64,000 nt of DNA, from contig JAFKAC010000013.1 of NCBI GenBank assembly GCA_025766275.1, positions 1,426,001 to 1,490,000 of the forward strand, in the 5' to 3' direction. Shown piece after piece: positions 42,428 to 51,956 of this stretch. A program made the position numbers and the translations under genes. The stretch's first letter is position 1; every line of letters begins with the position of its first letter. The notes below the pieces were generated by a model that searched no databases, had not been told where the DNA came from, and worked only from the letters and a program-made list of their open reading frames with translations. The DNA is from Lactarius indigo. Taxonomy: Eukaryota; Basidiomycota; Agaricomycetes; Russulales; Russulaceae.

Positions 42428-43402
42428 CGCAGCGAAGCTGGGGAGGGGGTTATGCAGGTGTGAGAAATTGTGGACTGCTCAGTATTTTCTGGGTTTGGAC
42501 GTTTTGGGAATGAGGGAGAGGGGAGAGGTTTGAAAGGGACCCAGAACGGCCTCCAGTTGATTACATGAGAATGGGCCAATGTAACGGCCCAAAGCGAACT
42601 TGTGCTCAACAATACCATTATATACATTAAGCAGGGAATTAATAGATTGATGGTTAGGCAGGGCAAAGGTGTGTAAGATACGTGGAATTCCAAGGTTAAA
42701 ACCCTCCATGAAGCCCTGCAGCAGGGACAGGAACTTGGCTTGTAGGTCAAGGCGTGTGAGCTCAGAAGCCCAAGCACCCAGGATATATGGCGTGTGGGGC
42801 TTAAGCCTTCTCCACGTGAGGACAAGACTGGGCTCCATGGTCACTTTTTCCACAACTGGAACACCTGTGACGCTTGGGATGGCTTACAGAGGAACATCCT
42901 CTTTGAACCTGCCAGTTGAAGCACAGGGGGAGGCCGTTGGATGCGACAAGCCTCCCCTGCTTGTTCTTTCTGGAGGAGCCTTCTGAGCCATCCCATAGCT
43001 TGGAGCCATCACATTTGGCGAAGGTGTGATTGTGGTGGCTGAGGCATGCTGCGCAGACTCCCCCATGCGGGCCTGCGCTGGACTGAAAAAACTTGGGCTT
43101 GTCCGGCCTGTTGTGGCATGGTGCTGCCCATGGACACGTCTCTGAGCAATCAGGTGTCGGTTTCTGGTTGCCCCATGGGGACCAAGAACGATAGCACCTC
43201 CTTGGAGAGCTTGATTGCTGGGGGGAAGCAGAGCGTTGGCGGCCGTAAGGTCATTGAGCTCGTTCACGGTGGTGCCTGGAGGAGCACACCATGGATGCCT
43301 CGTAGGCAGCTTGTGCCCTGCCAATCTGTGTGGTTTGGCAGTGCAATGGCAGCTGGGTGATGGACAGGTAGGAGATGGTGAGGTGCGAGGCATAGCCAAC
43401 AA
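42428..43402 (-). pseudogene. YR-1 Cys/His-rich gag-like region
   Basis: Frames are mixed. One gives a proline-rich stretch; in another lies NWQVQRGCSSVSHPKRHRC followed by SSCGKSDHGAQSC, so a CSSCGKSDHGAQSC knuckle (about 42790-42840) with an upstream Cys/His pair. The order matches Cys/His-rich proteins found before YR-type RTs in Agaricomycetes, from memory. Probable nucleic-acid-binding gag. Multiple frameshifts; a TGA precedes the RT start. Confidence 0.6.
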
Positions 43403-43640
43403 CCATCAGGGCAGGAGGAAGCACACATGGGGCGTGGCTGGCAGCATGAGGTTTTTTTTTTTTTTGTGTGGCACAGGGCAAGGCCAGCAACCAGAGGAAA
43501 GAGGGAATCATCAGCACACGGGGCATAGCCAGTGGCGAGGAGGTAAGACACATTGTTGCACAGGGCGTAGCCAGCAACGCAAGGAAAGGTGCATGTTGGT
43601 GCATGGGGCATGGCCAGCAGCAATGTGTGAGAATAGTGAG
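43385..43640. repeat. degenerate minisatellite in YR-1
   Basis: Four or five imperfect units of about 55-60 bp, each with a core like GCACAGGGC(G/A)TAGCCAGCAACG, separated by AGGAGG/AAAGAGGG purine runs. A run of T (about 43450-43465) lies inside. Confidence 0.65.
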
Positions 43641-43805
43641 GAGGGTATGTTTTCATCATGATGAGGGGGTGTGGGGTGAAAAGGGTGATGGGAAGGGGAG
43701 AGAGCGAGAGAAGGAAGGGAAAAGGATGGGGAAGAAAAGAGAAAAAGGGAGGAGATTGTTAGTGCAGTTCGCTACAGGAGGGGAGAGGAAAGGGAAAGGC
43801 ACCTG

Positions 43806-44582
43806 ATCGATCCTCTCGTCTTGGGCTTTCTTATTGACCTCTTCAGCGATGAACTGGAGATACTCCTTACTAAGAATCTTGATGTTGAAACCTTCATTAC
43901 GCTTGAGCGTGTTGAACCATTTGCGTCTGACTTGGCTCTGGTAAGTAATGAGAATCTTTTTGCCATTGTCTTGGTTTCGCCTTGGGTGAAGCTCCAGCAT
44001 GACATAAAAGGCTGCAAGATATATGGCATGAGAGGTCGGCCAGGTCTGAGATTTTCCCATGAAGTGGAGCATGGTGTTCTTGGCGCCAAACATTTCCTCC
44101 CAGCTCAGATCTTCGTCGCATCTGATGCCCCTGGAGGGTCTTATCGTGGTGAGGGGGCAGATGGTGAAGGAGCCTTCAACCTGGGTGAAGGCTAGGGTAT
44201 CCTGGCTGATGGATTTGTTGGAGTTGCCGGCCGCCTCTTTGCAGCCCCTGAGAGTGAAGTAATCCAGCTCTACATACTCTAGGTTGTTAATCTTGTTCAA
44301 GGCGTATTGTGCTGGCCTTGGCTCGATGTATTTGCCCAGGCTGTGGTTGGGGTCAAAAGGATTGAGCTTTGGCTTTTTCTTTTCTACCTCCTTGCGCTGT
44401 TCTTCAGTTTCCTTGTCCCGGAGCACCTGTTGCATGTCTTCCTCTTCTTGCGCCTGCATGTCCCGCTCTTCCTGCTCAGCGTGGGCTTGTTCTAATTGTT
44501 CGTTCCAGGTGGCTATCTTGTTGCCGTTTTCCCTGGCCCAGGCCTCTTTCAATTGTAGGGTGGCACCCTCCTCAGTGAGGGG
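43806..44582 (-). CDS. YR-1 gag-like coiled-coil protein, main part
   Basis: Open minus-strand frame. Residues start within LTEEGATLQLKEAWARENG (frame continuous with 45213-45400 after removing the solo LTR), then a long charged coiled coil (EQLEQAHAEQEERDMQAQEE), basic KKKPKLNPFDPN, and a folded region (YALNKINNLEYVELDYFTLR, DEDLSWEEMFGAKNTMLHFM, KILITYQSQVRRKWFNTLKR). No named domain; similar proteins precede YR-type RTs in Agaricomycetes, from memory. Likely the structural protein of this element. The frame continues to 43656 with a low-complexity tail. Confidence 0.65.
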
Positions 44583-45207
44583 TGATGAACAGCATAGCTA
44601 GAGAATTATACTCACAGTGAAACAAAGAGTACTGTGGTGAGATATGAAAGCACAGGGAAGCAGTTGACAGAGATATCTTGCAGGTGAAGCAAAGTGTCTG
44701 GCACACAAGCAGTGAGAACTGATGTTGTTACATTAGAAGGAAGGAAGCTTACCTGGCACACAAGCAGTGAGAACTGATGTGGACCAGGAGCGTACATGGT
44801 ACTCTACTTATACTCCTACAGAGGGTGACAGTAGTACAAGGTAAGTAACGCTAGTCACAAAATACAAAGGTGCTGTTGTTCTACAAAGGGACAAAGGAGT
44901 GGACGCTTTGAGAACAAGGGAAAGGAGAACAAGGAGAGTCCAGAACTAGATGATATCATACTGACATCATAATAAAGATAATACCAAGTAAAGAACAAAG
45001 AAAAGTACAAAGGCATTATACAACGCAGAGTCCGGATGTATGATGTCATAGAAGTACAGTGATGTCATAGATGACGCAATGATAAGTCCAGATTGTACAG
45101 ATCAAATGGTATCTAATCTACAAGTCCTGTATATCTAATCTAAAGCAGTCCATGCTGCAAGTCCGGTCTGTTCAAGCTGCTAAGTGTGCAAGGGTCACTT
45201 ATCAACA
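44583..45207 (-). repeat. solo LTR of the Copia-2 family (625 bp, long form), innermost layer
   Basis: TSD AGGGG at 44578-44582 and 45208-45212; minus orientation; inside the YR-1 gag frame, which rejoins on removal. This is the deepest level of the nest. Confidence 0.93.
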
Positions 45208-45212
45208 AGGGG

Positions 45213-45580
45213 TTCCACTCCTAGGTGAGCATTGATCATGGTCTGATGTAAAAAATCCCATTCGTTACCCTCAAAGCTTGGACAGATGTCCCGTGTCGGG
45301 TCGTTCAAGATGCACAGCATAGTTTTGGGCTATTTGATGGGGAGAGACAGATAGTTCAAGGGAGATGTCAATCGTGGGATCGTTATTTGTGTGTGTTTTT
45401 TCTTTTTCTTTTTAAAAATGAAAGTAATACCGGTTTATCAGACCGGTTGAAAAGCAGGGCGGGCTGGTGGTGGCACGCAAAAGAGGAATGTGCATGTGCT
45501 GCTTTTGCCCGCTCACTCAAAGACTGTGCTCTAAGGCACCGCTTGTACCTTGCTCTGCCTTAGACTGGCTACATTGTCGA
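45213..45580 (-). pseudogene. YR-1 5' end and gag-like N-terminus
   Basis: On the minus strand a frame reads MLCILNDPTRDICPSFEGNE and WDFLHQTMINAHLGVEP into the main gag-like frame. Upstream (45400-45580) is non-coding, with a CT-rich run and GCAAAAG/CTTTTGC inverted repeat (about 45477-45508), presumably the YR-1 terminus. Confidence 0.55.
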
Positions 45581-46749
45581 CACACTCCACACCACCCCTG
45601 CCACTCGAATCCCCTCCTACACCACTCACCCCCGTTTGGGTTCATACCCCAATTGACTACAACAGGCCTGACACTCCACATGAAGATACTAGTGACCCTG
45701 GAGCCCCCTTCTTCCCTAACACCCCAGGCTCGGCCAAGTACTACCCCCTACAGATCCCTCTACCTGAGGGTGGATTCAACATTGTGAAGTATATTTACTA
45801 TCGCAAGGGGTTCACCAAGGTAGTAGGAGTGATGGAGGCAGGATAACCACACTATGGCGAAACAGTATACCTGTCCACATTGCATCCCAATGTCTCAGCC
45901 TCACCACTCTTGGCAGAACAACTGCAGTTCTTCGACCCCAATGACATCCGGGCTTGCGCCCTGGATGAAACACTCATCGAACTGAACTCCCCATGTCTCA
46001 CTGCCGAAATCACTCAGCTATGCACTGGACTTGCAGCACTGAAGGAGTTGGATGAAAAACACAAGAAGTTGGAAGAAGATGCTTGAAAGCTGAGGGCTGA
46101 GCGACTTACGGTGGACTTGATGCTGGCCAGCACCAAGAGGCGTCTACAATACGCCAGAGCCCCCACTACCATTGCTTACAAGTACACTCATCTCACCACA
46201 CTACCCGCCCCACTACAAAACTCCCGTTACACCATCCCCTTCGCCCCTCGACGTGGAGGACCAGTTGAATTCCCCCAACTTGCTGATAAACCACGTTGGC
46301 AGCGGTGCTATCACTGCAATAGCCCCCACCATCTTGTACACGACTGCCCCTCAAGGCCAAGACTGGCCTGTCAACACTGTCAAAGTCAAGAGCACCAATC
46401 ATACCAGTGTATCTTTCATCGCACAGAAATGGTGGCCGAGGATATCACCACACAACAGGCTGAGGAGCGAATTCATCAGGAGATGTCTCTGGATGTAACC
46501 ACTTCCTTCATGGCCCCATCTCCCCCAACAGTCATGACAACCACTCAAGGACGCTGGTGTGGGCGATGCTTCCGTCAAGATGCCAACCACGACGAGATCT
46601 GATGCCCACAGTACGAAATGTGTTGCAAGTGTGGAGCCCGAGGACCTCTTTTCTTCCTCTGAACCCACTACTGTCCCTCTGACGTGACGGGTTGGCCGGA
46701 GAACGATTTGGACACTGACATCTACGACCTCGTAGATCCCAAGTCCTGA
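45581..46749 (+). pseudogene. Gypsy-5 ORF3, C-terminal part with tandem zinc knuckles
   Basis: Continues 38990-39327. Conserved core GSAKYYPLQIPLPEGGFNIV, Tyr/His patch PHYGETVYLSTL, FFDPNDIRACALDETLIEL, then a coiled coil (ALKELDEKHKKLEEDA, TGA at about 46084, KLRAERLTVDLML), and two perfect CX2CX4HX4C knuckles, CYHCNSPHHLVHDC and CQHCQSQEHQSYQC, followed by a Cys-rich region (CGRCFRQDANHDEI-stop-CPQYEMCCKCGARGP). It ends YDLVDPKS-TGA 34 bp before the 3' LTR. The knuckle count and the coiled coil suggest an RNA/DNA-binding oligomer; function unproven. Confidence 0.72.
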
Positions 46750-46765
46750 AGTCGAGGTGTCTTCA

Positions 46766-46783
46766 GACCAAGATGGGGGGTAA
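46766..46783 (+). other. Gypsy-5 polypurine tract
   Basis: AAGATGGGGGGTAA immediately before the 3' LTR. Confidence 0.75.
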
Positions 46784-47367
46784 TGTTACGATTTCTTCTG
46801 GACTCGTCCCTTCTTTTCCTTACTATTCCCTTCCACAATACTTTATGAGCCCTGTACGATTACGTGGACTCTACATTTACCCAGTCTCTATCACATGCCC
46901 TGTTTATTGATGACCTCCTTTGATAAAGCTTGACATGTGCTAGTTTCCATCTCACTTTCACTCACGTGCGACCCCACGTGATTCACCTTTGTTCCAACTA
47001 TGTCCATACCTTGTTCCCTTTATGCCTTTCCCTTTATACCTTGATCAAGCGATGGCACCATCTATTTGTAGCCACCATACAACCCAGTCTGTATTTAAGC
47101 CTAGTCTTACCTAGCTTGTACAGTAGACTAGACTTCTTGTGTAATACTACACTCATCTAAACACAGAACACCTCTGGTGCTCTCTGTCTCATGAATTCCT
47201 GTCTTTGCTAGGCCTTTCAGTCTTAGCCTTCCTCTATGATCCAAGTGACCTATGTCCTTGTGATCCTTGTGCATCATTCTCACTGAAGTCAAGCCACTGA
47301 GCTTGTACTACTGCGAACCAACTGACTTGGTACAGGTTGTACCTAACGCCCCTGTAGTGGCGTTACA
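46784..47367 (+). repeat. Gypsy-5 3' LTR
   Basis: 584 bp; TGTTACGATTTCTTC start, GTGGCGTTACA end; followed by TSD CTTGA. Confidence 0.93.
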
Positions 47368-47372
47368 CTTGA

Positions 47373-48197
47373 TGTGGCCCTTTTTATTGCAATAGTGGCA
47401 AGTTAGACCGGAGTGGTCCTTCTTGCCCTTCTTGCCCATTGTCTTGATGGGGGCCACCTTGTTGAGGGAGGAGCCAGAGGGCCCAGAGCAGTGAGCTTCC
47501 TCCAACACTATGCACGCTATGATCTCAGCATGCTTGAGTGTGGAGGGGGCCCCACTGGCGAGGATGGTTGAGGCCAACACCTCATAAGAGGGTGGTAATG
47601 CATGAAGGAGAATGAGACAGTACCGGACATCAGAGACACCCATCTGTGCATTGGAAAGGGCAACCCTAAGCTCATTGAGCTTGGCCAACTGAGCAGCCAT
47701 GGGTGCGGAGTCATCAAGGCAGCTTGAGTTATTTGAATCCACAAGTTAAAGATGGTGGTGCTGCCTGAAGCACCTCCATATACATCCTTGAGCTTGGCCC
47801 ACTTGTCTTTAAAGGTGGGGTAGGCAGTGTTGTCTGCCACAAGTGAGTAGACATCTGGTTTGAGGTAAAGGCGGAGGTACACCTTGGAACAACGCTGGAC
47901 TGAATCCCACTCATCAGTGGTAATACCAGATGGGGGTGTGTCCAAGGTGAACACATCCTCAGCTTCGTGCAGCATGAGGATGGCTTCAATGGTCCCAGAC
48001 CATTCATTCCAACCAGTGCCATCAAACTGTTCAAGGCGGATGCCAGAGGGCATGCTGAAGGTTGCACCATATGCGGCAGATACACATGTGGACGGTGTGG
48101 ATCCAGAGGGAGGAGGGAGTGAGCCTCCTGCAGAGCCACCAGTGGGGCTGGGAGGAGCACCAGCACCAGCAGCAGGGGTAGAGGTAGAGCCAGACAT
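47373..48197 (-). pseudogene. Copia-2 gag
   Basis: Starts MSGSTSTPAAGAGAPP; Pro/Gly/Ser-rich head, then the copia-type capsid region (GIRLEQFDGTGWNEWSGTIE, ITTDEWDSVQRCSKVYLRLY, FKDKWAKLKDVYGGASG). A frameshift near 47745 separates it from DDSAPMAAQLAKLNELRVAL and PPSYEVLASTILASG, followed by lysine-rich KKGKKDHSGL and the knuckle CHYCNKKGHIK, completed at 33141. Only one frame error in about 300 codons, so this element is relatively well kept. Confidence 0.88.
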
Positions 48198-48961
48198 TGG
48201 GATGATTTATCTATTGCCAAGGAGCAGTCAGCAACAGTGCTTCATGGTTGCAAGACAAAGATAGAGGGGGTACCACTCCTGTCTGTGATTCTGTAAGGCC
48301 AGAACACTAACACATCCTGCCTCCTGGTGGTATGTCAGTGATACAAGGGCTAGGCCCAGGTTGGGAGAGTCCCTTTGCCATACCATGAACTAGCTGCCAG
48401 CCAGGATGTGTCTAAGACACAGCTCAAATGGTTTGCGTCAGGGGGAAGGTGAAGGGATTGCTTTCAGAGCCCAAGGCTGTCTACCTCAGCCTCCTCAGCC
48501 TGTTGGTTGCCTCATCACCACAAGTGGCTTTACTGAATCCTTTCCCATTGCTGCTACAAGGCAGGTATCTGGTTGCAGAACACCATAAGGTGAACACCCC
48601 CCAGAGCCTGAACCAGGTTTTACACTCCCATGGTGAGGAGATCCTGCACCCAGTGTGGAGCACCAGAGACAGCTGGTGCTAAGCTCCACAATACACAGCC
48701 CAGTGGGCCATGCATGCTTGGATATTTTGAAGTTAAGGGGCTACCAGACCCAGTCTCCTTGTGCATAGCACAGGGGCTAGGAAAACAGTAGGGGTGAAAG
48801 TAGGACTACTGGGCAGTACATACACAGGAGGTTCCTCAGCAGAGACAAGTAGCTCCCCACTGTCCTCTGCCTTGGGCAAGGCTGGTAAGGCCCCAGACAG
48901 ACCTTAGCCTGGTGTATCCTCCTAGGAAGACAGTGACCAGCCAAGTGGAGTGGCTAGGGCA
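48198..48961 (-). other. Copia-2 leader between PBS and gag
   Basis: About 760 bp with no supported gene; overlapping short frames on both strands are not conserved anywhere else. It may hold the packaging signal. A GTGAGTATC splice-donor-like site lies near the end of the upstream LTR (about 49005), so a leader intron is possible. Confidence 0.5.
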
Positions 48962-48976
48962 CCAGGGCCCATAACC
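48962..48976 (-). other. Copia-2 primer-binding site (initiator tRNA-Met anticodon arm type)
   Basis: Minus-strand GGTTATGGGCCCTGG starts at the base after the LTR end TTTATCA, identical in its first 14 bases to the Copia-1 site. Confidence 0.82.
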
Positions 48977-49540
48977 TGATAAACAGCACACATAGAGATG
49001 ATACTCACAGTGACAAGGGAGACTGTGGTGAGATATCAAGAGTGGCTGGAAGCAGCAACAGGGAGGTCAAGCAGTGTAAAGCAAGATGGTAGTCTGGCAC
49101 ACAACAGTGAGGGAACTGATGTGGACCAGGAGCGTACAAGCACTACTACCTATACTATACAGGAGGGTGACACTACTACAAGGTAAGTAACAGAGTGTCA
49201 CAGAATACAAGGGACGCATTGTTCTACATCAGGACAAAGGAGTGTGTGTAAAGAGAACAAGGTGTACAAGAACAAGGAAAGTCTAGACTAATGATATCAT
49301 AGTGACATCATAATAAAGATAAGAACCAAAAGGGAACAAAGGACAGAGTACAATGAAGTGTCCAGAGTGTTCTACATGATGTCATTGTACAGTGATGTTA
49401 TACATGACACAATGATAAGTGCTAGATTGTACAGATCAAATGCAAGTTATCTACAAGTCTAATTAATCTAATCTAAAGCAGTCCATGCTGCAAGTCTGGT
49501 CTGTATGAGCTACTGAGTGCACACAGGTCACTTATCAACA
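48977..49540 (-). repeat. Copia-2 5' LTR (564 bp, short form)
   Basis: Minus-strand LTR TGTTGATAAG...CTGTTTATCA. Only two differences from the 466 bp preserved in the 3' LTR. A 62-codon frame running against it (48998-49186) is identical to one in the 3' LTR and is not a gene. Confidence 0.92.
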
Positions 49541-49545
49541 CGTTT

Positions 49546-49915
49546 GAGTCTTCTTCTTCCACTTCTTTGTCAGGTTCTTCTGGGTATTCTGTAATATCCT
49601 CAGTGGCTTCTTCCATGGCTTGATATAGTTCTTCTAGGCTCTGGGTGGTAAACATTGTTCTTTTGTCCTCTTTGTCTCTGTTGAGCTTATACTTTCAATT
49701 GGGCAGGGCATATGCTTCAAGTCGTCATGTTTCTTTGTTGAATCTTATCTTGACCCACCAGCCTTTGTATAGGTTGACCACGATCTTCAATCTTTCTGTT
49801 ATGAACCAGTACCCTGTCCACAGTATCAGGTATTCTCCTAGGATGAAAAACTTGATTCCTGTTGGGAGGGATGTTACAGTATCCCTTGTCCTCTGCTTGA
49901 TTGGGAATGGAAACT
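49546..49915 (-). pseudogene. Gypsy-2 gag, N-terminal third
   Basis: Minus strand from just after the PBS: IKFFILGEYLILWTGYWFIT, RLKIVVNLYKGWWVKIRF, two TGA stops (about 49700 and 49730), then MFTTQSLEELYQAMEEATED and an acidic EEPDKEVEEEDSN that joins 10536 across Copia-2. Confidence 0.78.
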
Positions 49916-49934
49916 GAAATGGCTCCAGGGTTGT

Positions 49935-49945
49935 AAGTCTACTCA
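49935..49945 (-). other. Gypsy-2 self-priming PBS
   Basis: Minus-strand TGAGTAGACTT, two bases after the LTR. It pairs with AAGTCTACTCA of the 3' LTR start region over 11 nt, and with GAGTCTACTCA of the 5' LTR (50108-50118) over 10 nt plus a G-U pair. Confidence 0.75.
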
Positions 49946-49947
49946 GA

Positions 49948-50444
49948 TGTCACACTCACCGGGAGCGTTTGGTTGTTCAAAGGGTAAGTGGATCTGATCT
50001 CCTCCACTTGCAGGAGGTGGGGCAAAGTGCTGTTCTTAGTGTTGCGATTGGAGCTTGAGTCAGCCATCTGAGAGGGAGTGAAGACTCAGGCCTTGGATAC
50101 AGACAGGTGAGTAGACTCAGGGTCTACTCTCCATGCCGCATTGTGCTTAAATACGTCTTCTAAAGATGACATCACCTTGTCTGACAGAATAGGTATCTAC
50201 AGAACTAGGAGTGCATAGGGTTAACAGAGATGATCAATGGTAGAGAGGCAACAGGGCCAGCCTGTGAGGGAGAAGGGGAAAGAGTTGGTAACAAGGGTAA
50301 CAAGAGGCGTGTACATTCAGAAATAAAGAAGTGGTCAGCATGGCAGGGAGAATAATAGTGTGCTCTTGGAAACAGGTGTGAGAATGGTGTCATAGGGGAA
50401 CACTAAGGGAGCATGAACACAGAAAGAAGGGCCAAGGTGTAACA
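49948..50444 (-). repeat. Gypsy-2 5' LTR
   Basis: 497 bp, partner of 4042-4538, followed by CTTGA at 50445-50449. Minus-strand TATTTAAG lies about 36 bp before the self-priming sequence. Confidence 0.92.
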
Positions 50445-50449
50445 CTTGA

Positions 50450-51956
50450 AGATGCCTCATCTTCAGGACTCAGGGTTGATCAAGTCATAGATGTTAGCAT
50501 CCAGGTTGTTCTCCAGTCACTCTAATACATCTTGGGGGCAGAAGTGGGTGCATAGGAAGAGGAAGGGTCTGCACACTCCACATTTGTGGCACATCTTGTA
50601 CTGAGGGCAGTGAATCTTGTTGTGATTAGTGTTGGAGCAGAAGCATTGTCCACACCACCGTCCCTGAGTGTTAGCTACAACAGTTGGTGGAGAGGGTACT
50701 GTGAAGGACATTGTTTCTGTGGGGGAGGCTGCCTGTTGTATATGCTCCTCTGCTTGCTGTGTGGTGATGACTTCCACAACCATGTCAGCTCATTGAAAGA
50801 TGCATCAATGTGACTGATGCTCTTGACTTTGTCAATGTCGACATGCCAGTCAAGGCCTTGTGGGGCAGTCACATACAAGGTGGTGGGGGCTATTGCAATG
50901 GTAACATCACCATCTATGGGGTCTTTCATGGAGTTGGGGGAACTCCACTGGTCCTCTGCATCAAGGAGAGAAGGGGATAGCATAGCAGGAGAACTGTTGC
51001 AGAGCTGAGAGGGCGTTGAGTTGTGTGTATTTGTTGGCAATGAGAGTAAGTGCTCTGGCATACTGGAGGTGTCACTTAGTCCCTGCTAGCATCATGTCCA
51101 TGGTGAGTTGCTCAGACCTGAGTTTTTGGGCCATGTCCTCTAGTTCTTCATGCCTCTGGTCCAGCTCCTTCATTGCAGCAAGCCTTGTGCAAAGTCATGT
51201 CACTTCAGCTGTAAGTCGTGGCATGTTGAGCTCGACTAGGGTTTCATCAAGGGCACATGTGCAGATGTTGTTTGGGTCAAAGAATTGGAGTTGTTCAGTG
51301 GAGAAGGGGGGGGCAGAGACACTAGGGCATAGAGTTGACAGGTAGACTGTCTTACCATAGCAGGGCTCCCCTTTCCTCATTGTCCCCACAACCTCAGTGA
51401 ATCCCTTGTGATAGGAAATGTACTTCACAATCTGGAATCCACCACCAGGCTGCAGGATTTGCAATGGGTAGTACTTGGGTGATCCTGGGGTGTTTAGGAA
51501 GAAGGGGGCTCCTGGATCATTAGTCTCCACTTCTGGAGTATTGGGGCAATTGTAGTCAATAGGGGAGTGTATGCAGACAGGGGTGAATGGTTCGAGCAGT
51601 GGTGGTGGAGTAGAGTGTTTTGATGATGGTGGGGAGGATATGGGCTTGTCAGGCGGTGGTGTTGGGTTCTGATTAGGAGGGGGAGTTGGTGAGTACTGGC
51701 CTTCCTCCAGTGTGGAGGGGGTGAGTTCTCCAGGTTCTCGTTCAGGGCTCCAGGGTACAATGGGTACCAGATCGATAGTGATGGTGGATCGAGGGGAGTC
51801 GGATGCTGGTGGTGGTGGTGAGAGGCATGGGATGCCAGGAATGGTGAAGGAGAGATTGGTGATGGCAATTGTTTCTCTGGCAAGGAAGGCAGCCAGACGG
51901 GGGTCCATGTCAAGGGTGTTGACTGCAGTGGTGTCAGAAACTGGGGTGGTTGTCAT
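50450..51956 (-). pseudogene. Gypsy-1 ORF3 with zinc knuckles
   Basis: Starts MTTTPVSDTTAVNTLDMDP at 51956. The 253-codon open part (to 51195) covers the Pro-rich head and the whole conserved core (SPKYYPLQILQPGGGFQIVK, CYGKTVYLSTLCPSV, QLQFFDPNNICTCALDETLV), with several Arg-to-Cys changes. Beyond a stop are the coiled coil and the zinc region, including CGQCFCSNTNHNKIHC and CHKCGVCRPFLFL, and NNLDANIYDLINPES near the end. Uninterrupted by YR-1, it shows where that element landed in Gypsy-5. Confidence 0.75.

Larger units (their letters stand above)
39328..45580 (-). mobile_element. YR-1, tyrosine-recombinase (DIRS/Ngaro-type) retrotransposon
   Basis: About 5.6 kb without its nested solo LTR, inserted in Gypsy-5 ORF3; boundaries are set by alignment with the uninterrupted Gypsy-1 ORF3 and are good to roughly 10 bp. 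No TSD and no LTR are visible, as expected for YR elements. Minus-strand order: coiled-coil gag-like ORF, Cys/His-rich ORF, minisatellite, RT-RNase H, tyrosine recombinase. RT linked to a YR and not a DDE integrase defines the group. I did not find convincing terminal repeats. Confidence 0.82.
33147..47367 (+). mobile_element. Gypsy-5, complete Ty3/gypsy chromoviral element carrying YR-1
   Basis: Two 584-bp LTRs with TSD CTTGA (33142-33146, 47368-47372) inside the Copia-2 zinc knuckle. LTRs differ at about 32 positions, 29 of them transitions. Same family as Gypsy-1. Order: PBS, gag, protease, RT, RNase H, integrase, chromodomain, ORF3 (split by YR-1), polypurine tract. Confidence 0.93.
10542..49540 (-). 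mobile_element. Copia-2, Ty1/copia element with five nested insertions
   Basis: The 5' LTR is 48977-49540 and the truncated 3' LTR 10542-11007. Minus-strand segments join in frame in this order: gag 47373-48197, linker 33011-33141, protease/pre-integrase 31758-32384, integrase 30689-31131, integrase end/RT start 19777-20769, RT/RNase H 11008-12215. Inserts are Gypsy-5, solo LTR 32390-33005, solo LTR 31137-31752, Gypsy-4 and Gypsy-3. Outer flanks are CATTC (10537-10541) and CGTTT (49541-49545); an original CGTTC with one CpG change in each copy explains both. Known defects: two TGA stops, one gag frameshift, and a 3' deletion. Confidence 0.9.
4042..50444 (-). mobile_element. Gypsy-2, complete Ty3/gypsy chromoviral element interrupted by Copia-2
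   Basis: Two 497-bp LTRs (4042-4538 and 49948-50444) flank the element and CTTGA lies outside both (4037-4041 and 50445-50449), so it is one insertion although 39 kb of Copia-2 now separate its parts. Removing Copia-2 and one 5-bp duplicate restores the gag frame. LTRs differ at about 22 of 497 positions (18 transitions). Minus-strand order: gag, protease, RT, RNase H, integrase, chromodomain, ORF3, polypurine tract. Coding regions hold many TGA stops. A solo LTR splits protease from RT. Confidence 0.9.

Noticed and set aside
43385..43640. A CRISPR-like array
   Set aside because: Units are degenerate, about 55-60 bp without distinct spacers, in a eukaryotic retroelement. No CRISPR array was seen anywhere in the window.
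45467..45787. A 106-codon frame starting in YR-1 and running into Gypsy-5 ORF3
   Set aside because: It crosses the insertion boundary in the wrong frame; the true ORF3 frame is the one shared with Gypsy-1.
48962..48976. Part of a tRNA gene
   Set aside because: Only the short anticodon-arm complement is present, directly after an LTR; no tRNA body, A box or B box around it.
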